From NCBI GenBank assembly GCA_027349605.1, contig DAIEMM010000008.1:1-6230 (forward strand): DNA of 6,230 bases, read 5' to 3'. Both the position numbers and the translations under genes were made by a program. Shown here in pieces: positions 1 to 5,619 of the stretch. Position 1 is the stretch's first letter; the number at the start of each line of letters is the position of its first letter. The stretch is from Anaeromyxobacteraceae bacterium. Its GTDB lineage: Bacteria; Myxococcota; Myxococcia; Myxococcales; Anaeromyxobacteraceae. Under the pieces are notes generated by a model. It did not search any database. It was not told where the DNA came from and saw only the letters and a program-made list of their open reading frames with translations.

Positions 1-2531
1 CCATCCGTTCCGAGATCGAGACGGCGCACGGCGAGGAGGGCGCCCTCTCGCCGCTCGTGCGCCGGGTCCAGGAGTGGCGCAGCCGCGGCGTCGCCGCGGT
101 GGTCGCCACCCACGCGCCCTCGTCGGCCGACCGGCTGCGCCGCCTGCTCGAGGACCGCCGCCTGGCCGGGCGGATCCACCCCTCGCCGCCGGGCGACCTG
201 CGCCGGCTGTGGGACCCGGCCATCCACGTCCACCTGGTGCCCGGGGACGTCTCGCGCGGGTTCGTCGACGTGGCGGGCGGGGTGGCGCTGGTCGCCGACG
301 AGGAGATCCTCGGCAAGCGCGTGCGCAAGCGGGCGCGCAGCGCCCGCATCGAGAACGCCATGGTGGCCGGCTTCCGGGACCTGAACGAGGGCGACCTCGT
401 GGTCCACGTCGAGCACGGCATCGCGCGGTACGGCGGCCTCACCAAGATGCAGATCCGCGGCGTGGAGGGGGACTTCCTGGTCCTCCACTACGAGGGGGCG
501 GACCGCCTCTACCTGCCGGTCGCGAAGCTCCGCCAGGTGCAGAAGTTCACCGGCGCCGCCCCCGACGCCATCCGGCTCGACCGCCTCGGCGGCAGCTCCT
601 TCGCGCTGCGCAAGGCGCGGGTGAAGGAGCAGCTGCTCAGGATGGCCGCCGAGCTGCTCGACATCTACGCGGCCCGCGCCGCCCACCCCGGCTTCGCCTT
701 CGCCGCCCCGGACGAGATCTTCCGCGAGTTCGAGGCCGAGTTCCCGTACGAGGAGACGCCCGACCAGGCCAGGGCCATCGAGGACGTCATCGCCGACATG
801 ACGAAGGGGCGCGCCGAGGGGCAGGGCGGGACGCCCGAGCCGCGCGCTCCCATGGACCGGCTGGTCTGCGGGGACGTGGGGTACGGCAAGACCGAGGTGG
901 CCCTGCGGGCCGCCATGCTCGCCGTGCTCTCCCGCAAGCAGGTGGCGGTGCTCGTCCCCACCACCGTGCTCGCCTCGCAGCACGAGCGGACCTTCCGCGA
1001 ACGTTTCTCCGGCTACCCGGTCCGCGTCGAGGCCATCTCCCGGATGCGCACGCCCGAGGAGGTGCGCAAGGTCCTCGTGGACACCGCGGCTGGAAAGGTG
1101 GACGTGCTCGTCGGCACGCACCGGCTGCTCGCCACCGACGTCTCCTTCCGCGACCTCGGACTCGTGGTGGTGGACGAGGAGCAGCGCTTCGGCGTGGCCC
1201 ACAAGGAGCGGCTGAAGAAGCTCCGCAAGCTGGTGGACGTCCTCACGCTGACCGCAACCCCCATCCCGCGCACGCTCCACATGAGCCTGGCCGGCGTGCG
1301 CGACATGTCGATCATCGCCACCCCGCCGGAGGACCGCCGTTCCATCCGCACCTTCGTCGCCAAGTTCGACCCGGCCCAGATCCAGGCGGCCATCGAGCAG
1401 GAGCTCCGGCGCGGCGGCCATGTCTACTTCGTCCACAACCGGGTTCGTTCCATCCACTCGATGGAGAAGTTCCTGCGCGAGCTGGTGCCCCAGGCCCGCA
1501 TCGGCGTGGCCCACGGACAGATGGGCGAGGGCAAGCTCGAGGAGGTGATGAGCCGCTTCGTCTCCCGCGAGTTCGACGTGCTGCTCGCCACCTCGATCAT
1601 CGAGAGCGGCCTCGACATCCCCACCGCCAACACCATCATCGTGAACCGCGCCGACCACTTCGGCCTCTCGCAGCTCTACCAGATCCGCGGTCGCGTCGGA
1701 CGCAGCCGCGAGCGCGCCTACGCCTACCTCTTCGTCCCGGCGCGGCGCCCGGTGACCAAGGACGCGCGCCTCCGGCTCGAGGCTCTGCAGCGCTTCACCG
1801 ACCTCGGCAGCGGGTTCGCCATCGCCAGCCACGACCTGGAGATCCGCGGTGCCGGGAACCTGCTCGGGAAGGACCAGTCGGGACAGATCGAGGCGGTCGG
1901 GTTCGACCTCTACTCCGAGCTCATGGCGGAGGCGGTGCGGGAGTTGCGGGGGGAGGCGCCGCGCCCCGACATGGACCCGGACGTCCAGCTCCCGGTCCCC
2001 GCGTTCATCCCCGACGGCTACATGCCCGACGTGCACCAGCGACTGTACTTCTACAAGCGGCTCGCCCAGGCCTCGTCCGACGAGGAGCTCGAGGAGGCCC
2101 GCGCCGAGATCGTCGACCGCTACGGCGACACGCCCGACGAGCTCGACGCCCTCTTCGAGCTCATGGCCGTGAAGGTCCGGCTGCGTGCGCTGCGGATCCG
2201 CGGCCTCGACGCGGGCCCCGGAAAGCTCGTCTTCGCGCTCGGGCCGGACGCGGCGCTCGACCCGTTCGCGCTCGCCAGGCACGTGCAGAAGAGCGGGGGC
2301 ACCCTGCGGCTCACGCCCGACATGAAGCTCGTGGCCGCGGTCGGGTCGAGGAGCGCGTCGGCGACACCCGTCCGGGAAACCTCGAAATCTGCTGTGAAGA
2401 CCAAGGGTTCCGCGCCTCCCCCTCCCCCGTCTCCTGCTTCCCCGGCTGCCGAGGCGACCCGCGGACGCGAACTTCTCGAGGAGGCCCGCCGGGTGCTCGC
2501 CGGCCTTGCCTCCTGCGTGCAACCCGGATGA
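1..2531 (+). CDS. mfd: Transcription-repair coupling factor Mfd, 5'-truncated by the window edge
   Basis: Mfd is a cytoplasmic ATP-driven DNA translocase that pushes stalled RNA polymerase off DNA and recruits UvrA for transcription-coupled repair. The frame is open from the first full codon at base 3 and gives 842 residues; roughly 350 N-terminal residues (UvrB-like part) are missing compared with the ~1150-residue family. Visible in order: the CarD-like RNA polymerase interaction domain (about 375-560, with VVHVEHGIARYGGL); Walker A GDVGYGKT (870-893); motif II DEEQ (1173-1184); motif III TATPIPRTL (1251-1277); motif V around SIIESGLDIP (1593-1622); motif VI QIRGRVGR (1680-1703); the RecG/Mfd translocation element with DLEIRGAGNLLG (near 1830-1870); and the C-terminal TRCF domain (about 1971-2340). 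All helicase motifs look intact. The last ~62 residues form a Ser/Ala/Pro-rich tail with five prolines in a row and relaxed codon usage. Identification is firm. Confidence 0.97.
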   Translation, partial: IRSEIETAHGEEGALSPLVRRVQEWRSRGVAAVVATHAPSSADRLRRLLEDRRLAGRIHPSPPGDLRRLWDPAIHVHLVPGDVSRGFVDVAGGVALVADEEILGKRVRKRARSARIENAMVAGFRDLNEGDLVVHVEHGIARYGGLTKMQIRGVEGDFLVLHYEGADRLYLPVAKLRQVQKFTGAAPDAIRLDRLGGSSFALRKARVKEQLLRMAAELLDIYAARAAHPGFAFAAPDEIFREFEAEFPYEETPDQARAIEDVIADMTKGRAEGQGGTPEPRAPMDRLVCGDVGYGKTEVALRAAMLAVLSRKQVAVLVPTTVLASQHERTFRERFSGYPVRVEAISRMRTPEEVRKVLVDTAAGKVDVLVGTHRLLATDVSFRDLGLVVVDEEQRFGVAHKERLKKLRKLVDVLTLTATPIPRTLHMSLAGVRDMSIIATPPEDRRSIRTFVAKFDPAQIQAAIEQELRRGGHVYFVHNRVRSIHSMEKFLRELVPQARIGVAHGQMGEGKLEEVMSRFVSREFDVLLATSIIESGLDIPTANTIIVNRADHFGLSQLYQIRGRVGRSRERAYAYLFVPARRPVTKDARLRLEALQRFTDLGSGFAIASHDLEIRGAGNLLGKDQSGQIEAVGFDLYSELMAEAVRELRGEAPRPDMDPDVQLPVPAFIPDGYMPDVHQRLYFYKRLAQASSDEELEEARAEIVDRYGDTPDELDALFELMAVKVRLRALRIRGLDAGPGKLVFALGPDAALDPFALARHVQKSGGTLRLTPDMKLVAAVGSRSASATPVRETSKSAVKTKGSAPPPPPSPASPAAEATRGRELLEEARRVLAGLASCVQPG

Positions 2532-2658
2532 CCGCAACGCCTTGATCCCCGAGCGGTTTCGTGGTTTTTTCCCGCGGCTGTCCGGGAACGTCGGCACCTC
2601 GCCGGGCGTTCACCGGGAACGGCAGTCCTCACCCAACGAACACAGGAGCTTCCCCTCG
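2532..2658 (+). promoter_or_regulatory. Intergenic gap, probable promoter region of the foldase-pdxA operon
   Basis: This is the only sizeable non-coding stretch in the window; the later gene junctions have 1, -4 and 3 bases, so transcription of the four-gene cluster plausibly starts here. A weak sigma70-like pair can be drawn: TTGATC (2542-2547), 17-base spacer, TTTTTT (2565-2570), but the -10 half matches poorly. The same T6 run follows an imperfect 5-pair hairpin (CC-CGA 2547-2552 with TCG-GG 2559-2564, one mismatch), which is too weak to call a terminator for mfd. Two direct copies of CCGGGAACG (2582-2590 and 2613-2621) start 31 bases apart, and the second overlaps an inverted repeat CGTTC-ACCGG-GAACG (2607-2621). 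These might be operator-like or chance. The promoter role is inferred from gene spacing, not from a convincing motif. Confidence 0.35.
2644..2648 (+). promoter_or_regulatory. Ribosome binding site of the first foldase lipoprotein
   Basis: AGGAG lies 10 bases before ATG 2659. It supports this start over in-frame upstream codons reaching back into mfd (the frame is open from about 2506), because the ATG start places a signal peptide with a lipobox at the N-terminus. Confidence 0.75.
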
Positions 2659-3675
2659 ATGACGCGTGCACTCGTCGCGACCGGTATCGCGGTCGCCCTG
2701 GTCCTTTCCGGTTGCAAGCCGACCCCCCCCGGACCGCAGAAGAAGAGCGGACCCGCCGTCGCGCAGGGTGACGGCGTGGTCGTCACCGTGGCCGAGTTCC
2801 AGGCGCGCCTCGACGAGCAGTCCCCGTTCCTCCGGCAGCGCTACCAGAACCTGGACCGGAAGAAGGAGTTCCTCGACAGCCTCGTGAAGTTCGAGATCCT
2901 GGCCAACGCCGCCGCGAAGGAGGGGTACCAGAACGACCCCGACGTCCAGCTCACCCTGAAGAAGGCCATGGTGCAGAAGCTGGTCCAGAAGAAGTTCGGC
3001 GAGGGGGACCTGAAGGACATCCCCGACGCCGACATCCAGAAGTTCTACGACGAGCACAAGGACGACTTCGTGAAGCCGGTCCGGGTGCGCACCTCCGCGC
3101 TCCTCGTCGCCGCCAACGACCAGGACAAGGCCCAGAAGGGCGCCCAGGCGAAGAAGCTGCTCGCCCAGCTGAAGGCCTCCTCCAGGAAGGACCCGCAGGC
3201 GTTCGCGAACCTGGCCCGTGCCTCCTCGGACGACGCGGCCACCAAGGGCAACGGTGGCGACCTGGGCTTCCGCTCGCAGGACGAGTATGCGAAGCAGTTC
3301 GGCGCGCCCTTCGCGGCGGCCGCCTTCTCCGGCAAGGACGGGGAGGACGTCCTCGTCGAGACGCAGCAGGGCTTCTGGATCGTGCGCGTCACCGGCCGGC
3401 AGGAGGGGATCACCCGCACCGTCGACCAGGTGAAGCCGCAGATCGCGTCGCGGCTCCAGCGCGAGAGGCGCACCAAGGAGTTCGACGAGTACGTGAAGAA
3501 GCTCCGCGACGAGGCCAAGGTCACCGTGAACGACGCCGAGCTCGAGAAGGTGGTCGTCTCGCCGGCCCCGGCCCCCGGTGCGGGCGGGATGCCGCACGGC
3601 GGGATGCCGCCGGGCGCCATGCCTCCGCAGGGCGCCCCGCCGCGCCCGGCCATGCCCCCGCCCGCGCAAAAGTGA
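2659..3675 (+). CDS. Parvulin/SurA-like (PpiC-type) foldase lipoprotein, signature histidines absent
   Basis: 338-residue exported lipoprotein of the SurA/PrsA/PpiC foldase family, which helps secreted proteins fold. A short signal peptide ends in lipobox LSGC, with Cys19 the expected lipidation site; Lys at +2 does not match the Asp inner-membrane retention signal known from E. coli. Residues about 28-135 form a SurA_N-like helical chaperone region rich in Lys and Asp. Residues about 141-245 form a parvulin domain recognised by FANLA and GGDLGF (199-204). The two signature histidines are replaced: Ala147 where families have the RHIL-type His, and Trp240 where GWHI is usual. Prolyl isomerase activity is therefore doubtful and a chaperone role is more likely (inference). 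The C-terminus (302-338) is a Pro/Met/Gly-rich tail with MPHGGMPPGAMPP. A C8 tract lies just after the Cys19 codon. It is the first gene of the presumed operon; its stop is one base before the next start. Family assignment is good, the precise subfamily unsure. Confidence 0.88.
   Translation: MTRALVATGIAVALVLSGCKPTPPGPQKKSGPAVAQGDGVVVTVAEFQARLDEQSPFLRQRYQNLDRKKEFLDSLVKFEILANAAAKEGYQNDPDVQLTLKKAMVQKLVQKKFGEGDLKDIPDADIQKFYDEHKDDFVKPVRVRTSALLVAANDQDKAQKGAQAKKLLAQLKASSRKDPQAFANLARASSDDAATKGNGGDLGFRSQDEYAKQFGAPFAAAAFSGKDGEDVLVETQQGFWIVRVTGRQEGITRTVDQVKPQIASRLQRERRTKEFDEYVKKLRDEAKVTVNDAELEKVVVSPAPAPGAGGMPHGGMPPGAMPPQGAPPRPAMPPPAQK
2723..2730 (+). repeat. C8 homopolymer within the lipoprotein coding start
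   Basis: Eight consecutive C residues span codons 22-24 (Thr-Pro-Pro) of the first foldase lipoprotein, immediately after the lipidation Cys19. It is the longest single-base run I noticed in the window. A one-base slip would shift the frame right after the lipobox. Whether it varies cannot be seen from one sequence. Confidence 0.8.
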
Positions 3676-3676
3676 T

Positions 3677-4621
3677 TTGCGAACGACCCCTGCCATCGTC
3701 GCGGGTCTCGCCGCCCTCCTCGTCGCCGGCTGCCGCTCCGGCACCGCCGGCGGGGAGAGCACCGGTCCCGCGCCCGTGGCGGTGGTGAACGGCGAGCCGA
3801 TTCCCTTCGCCGCCTTCGAGCGGGAGCTGCAGCAGCTCCGGGTCGGCGGCGAGGGCTCCGGCCCCACCGACGTGCTGCGCGCCAGCGTCGTCGACGGGCT
3901 CGTGGCGCGGACGCTCCTCCTGCAGCAGGCCCGCGCGCGCGGCGTCTCGGTGGGAGCGGAGCAGGTGGACCGGTCGTTCCTGGCGCTGCGGTCCGAGTAC
4001 CCGGGAACCTCCTTCGACGACATGCTGGCCCAGGAACGGCTCTCCGTGGCCGAGATCCGGACCCGGCTGCGCGACCAGCTCATCATCGAGAAGCTCTTCC
4101 AGGACGAGGTCTTCTCCCGCGTGCAGGTCCCGGACGGGGACGTGGCGGCGTGGTACGCGGCCCACCCCGGGGAATTCGACGAGCCGGAGCGGGTCCACGC
4201 CCGCCAGATCGTCGTGCAGACCCGCGAGGAGGCCACCCGGGTCCGGGACGAGGTCCGGCGGAAGCCGGCCAGCTTCCCGTCGGTCGCCAGCCGCGCCTCC
4301 ATCGCCCCGGAGGGCAAGCGGGGCGGCGACCTGGGGTGGTTCGGCAAGGGGCAGGGAATGCCCGAGGTCTTCGACGTCTGCTTCCGCCTGCAGCCGAACG
4401 CCATCTCCGACGTGGTCCCGTCCCCCTTCGGGTTCCACGTCTTCCAGGTGATCGAGAAGAAGCCCCCCGCCCGCCTCACGCTCGAGCAGGCGAGACCGGC
4501 CATCGCCGCCCGTCTCCTGCGGGACCGGCGGGCCAGGGCCCAGGAGGAGTACGTGGCCGCCCTCCGGTCCCAGGCGAAGATCCACATCGACCCCACGGCC
4601 GTCGCATCGGTGAAGCCTTGA
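3677..4621 (+). CDS. Second parvulin/SurA-like (PpiC-type) foldase lipoprotein, TTG start
   Basis: 314-residue exported peptidyl-prolyl isomerase-family lipoprotein. I chose TTG 3677, one base after the previous stop: it gives a textbook signal peptide with lipobox VAGC and Cys19, the same position as in the preceding protein. The in-frame GTG at 3578 would add an Arg/Pro/Cys-rich stretch overlapping the previous gene, and later GTGs lose the signal. No convincing Shine-Dalgarno is seen, so translation probably depends on coupling. Residues about 34-153 are a SurA_N domain opening with VAVVNGEPI. Residues about 170-260 are a parvulin domain with GGDLGWF (216-222) and FGFHVF, where His254 is the conserved second histidine. 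The first histidine is Gln177 (VHARQIVV against VHARHILL in E. coli SurA). A C-terminal helical segment (about 262-314) resembles the SurA C-terminal region. Of the three foldases this one keeps most of the parvulin signature, so it is the likeliest to retain isomerase activity (inference). Confidence 0.88.
   Translation: MRTTPAIVAGLAALLVAGCRSGTAGGESTGPAPVAVVNGEPIPFAAFERELQQLRVGGEGSGPTDVLRASVVDGLVARTLLLQQARARGVSVGAEQVDRSFLALRSEYPGTSFDDMLAQERLSVAEIRTRLRDQLIIEKLFQDEVFSRVQVPDGDVAAWYAAHPGEFDEPERVHARQIVVQTREEATRVRDEVRRKPASFPSVASRASIAPEGKRGGDLGWFGKGQGMPEVFDVCFRLQPNAISDVVPSPFGFHVFQVIEKKPPARLTLEQARPAIAARLLRDRRARAQEEYVAALRSQAKIHIDPTAVASVKP
4609..4613 (+). promoter_or_regulatory. Ribosome binding site supporting the TTG start of the SurA-like gene
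   Basis: GGTGA can pair with the UCACC part of the 16S rRNA 3' end, and its 4-base distance to TTG 4618 suits that part of the anti-Shine-Dalgarno. It lies within the end of the upstream gene, whose TGA (4619-4621) overlaps the TTG in the sequence TTGA. Confidence 0.5.
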
Positions 4622-5616
4622 AGATCCCCAGCCTCCTCCTCCTGCTCGCGGCGCTCCTGTCCGCACCCGTGGTCCGGGCCGACGACCGCCGCCCGGTCGA
4701 CCGCGTCGCCGCGGTGGTGAACGGCGACGTGATCACCCTCTCCGAGCTGACCCAGCGCGCGGGAACCGAGTACCGGCGGGTCATGGACATGCCTCCCGGG
4801 CCGGAACGGGACCAGGCGCGCGCCAAGGCGTTGCGCACGGCCTACGAGGCGGTGGTCGCCGAGCGGCTGGTGGAGAACGAGGTCAAGGCGCTCGGCATCG
4901 AGGTGACCGAGGCGCAGATCGACGGCGCCATCGAGGACGTGAAGAAGCGCAACAACCTCTCCGACGACATGCTGCGGCAGGCCCTGGCGTCGGAGGGCAT
5001 CACCCTCCCCGCCTACCGGGCCCGGCTGCGGAAGGACTTCGAGAACCACCTGCTCATCGCCGCCAAGGTGCAGAACCGGGTCAAGGTCACCGACGACGAC
5101 GTCACGGGCTACTACCAGTCCCACCTCGCCGAGTTCGCCGGCGAGGACCAGGTGAAGCTCCGCCTGATCCTCCTCCAGGTCCCGGCTGGCGCGCCTCCCG
5201 CCGACGACGCCCGCGTCAAGGCGGCCGGCGAGGCGCTGCTCACCCGGCTGGCGGCCGGCGAGGACTTCGCCGAGCTGGCGAAGCAGGTGTCGCAGGGTCC
5301 GGGCGCGTCCTCGGGAGGAGACCTGGGCTGGGTGAAGAAGGGGACCATGCCCATCGACCTGGAGCGGGTGGCCTTCGTGCTCAAGCCCGGCCAGAACTCG
5401 GGCCTGGTCCGGGCCAAGACCGGCTGGATCATCCTCAAGGCCGACGACCGACGCACCGGCAAGGCGCCGCCGATGGAGGACGTGAAGGAGCGCATCCGCG
5501 AGAAGCTCGCCACCGAGCAGGGCGAGATGTACCGCAAGCAGTACATCGACGAGCTGAAGCGCGAGGCCATCATCGAGCTCAAGATCCCCGAGCTCGAGGC
5601 CCCGCCGGCGGGTTAA
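4618..5616 (+). CDS. surA: SurA-like periplasmic foldase/chaperone, TTG start, single parvulin domain
   Basis: 332-residue periplasmic protein of the SurA family, which escorts unfolded outer-membrane proteins. TTG 4618 overlaps the upstream stop and yields a Sec signal peptide with a five-leucine core and probable cleavage after VRA (Ala21); with no lipobox, the protein should be soluble, unlike its two upstream relatives. A SurA_N domain (about 27-165) opens with VDRVAAVVNGDVITLSEL. A parvulin domain (about 178-275) carries FAELA and GGDLGW (233-238). Both signature histidines are missing: Leu183 (KLRLILL) and Ile271 (TGWIIL), so it may act purely as a chaperone (inference). A short charged C-terminal helix follows. 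E. coli SurA has 428 residues and two parvulin domains; this one has a single domain and is about 100 residues shorter. Placement directly before pdxA matches the enterobacterial surA-pdxA order, which is why I use the name; strict orthology is not proven because two paralogues lie alongside. Confidence 0.85.
   Translation: MKIPSLLLLLAALLSAPVVRADDRRPVDRVAAVVNGDVITLSELTQRAGTEYRRVMDMPPGPERDQARAKALRTAYEAVVAERLVENEVKALGIEVTEAQIDGAIEDVKKRNNLSDDMLRQALASEGITLPAYRARLRKDFENHLLIAAKVQNRVKVTDDDVTGYYQSHLAEFAGEDQVKLRLILLQVPAGAPPADDARVKAAGEALLTRLAAGEDFAELAKQVSQGPGASSGGDLGWVKKGTMPIDLERVAFVLKPGQNSGLVRAKTGWIILKADDRRTGKAPPMEDVKERIREKLATEQGEMYRKQYIDELKREAIIELKIPELEAPPAG
5607..5612 (+). promoter_or_regulatory. 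Probable ribosome binding site of pdxA
   Basis: GGCGGG, one mismatch from GGAGG-type sites, ends 7 bases before ATG 5620. It lies in the last codons of the SurA-like gene, consistent with coupled translation. Confidence 0.45.
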
Positions 5617-5619
5617 GCG

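Noticed and set aside
1013..1393. Antisense open frames within mfd (for example 1013-1393 and 665-964)
   Set aside because: Ser/Arg/Thr-rich shadow translations opposite conserved helicase motifs, without ribosome binding sites or recognisable domains.
74..2545. A second long + strand frame overlapping mfd
   Set aside because: The translation is an Arg/Pro/Gly/Ala-rich composition typical of a shifted frame in G+C-rich DNA, whereas the mfd frame holds every helicase motif.
2547..2570. Possible rho-independent terminator after mfd (hairpin plus T6)
   Set aside because: The stem has only five pairs with an internal C-T mismatch and a three-pair inner helix; too weak to support apart from the T run.
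2506..2658. N-terminal extension of the first foldase overlapping the end of mfd
   Set aside because: It would bury the signal peptide and lipobox behind about 51 residues of unlike sequence; ATG 2659 has a good AGGAG site and a proper lipoprotein signal.
3578..3676. Upstream GTG start for the second foldase lipoprotein
   Set aside because: The added residues are Arg/Pro/Cys-rich, coincide with the Met/Pro/Gly tail of the previous gene in another frame, and would displace the lipoprotein signal peptide.
4150..4617. Upstream start for the SurA-like gene inside the second foldase gene
   Set aside because: This stretch translates to shifted-frame low-complexity sequence over the parvulin domain of the upstream gene; the signal peptide begins at TTG 4618.
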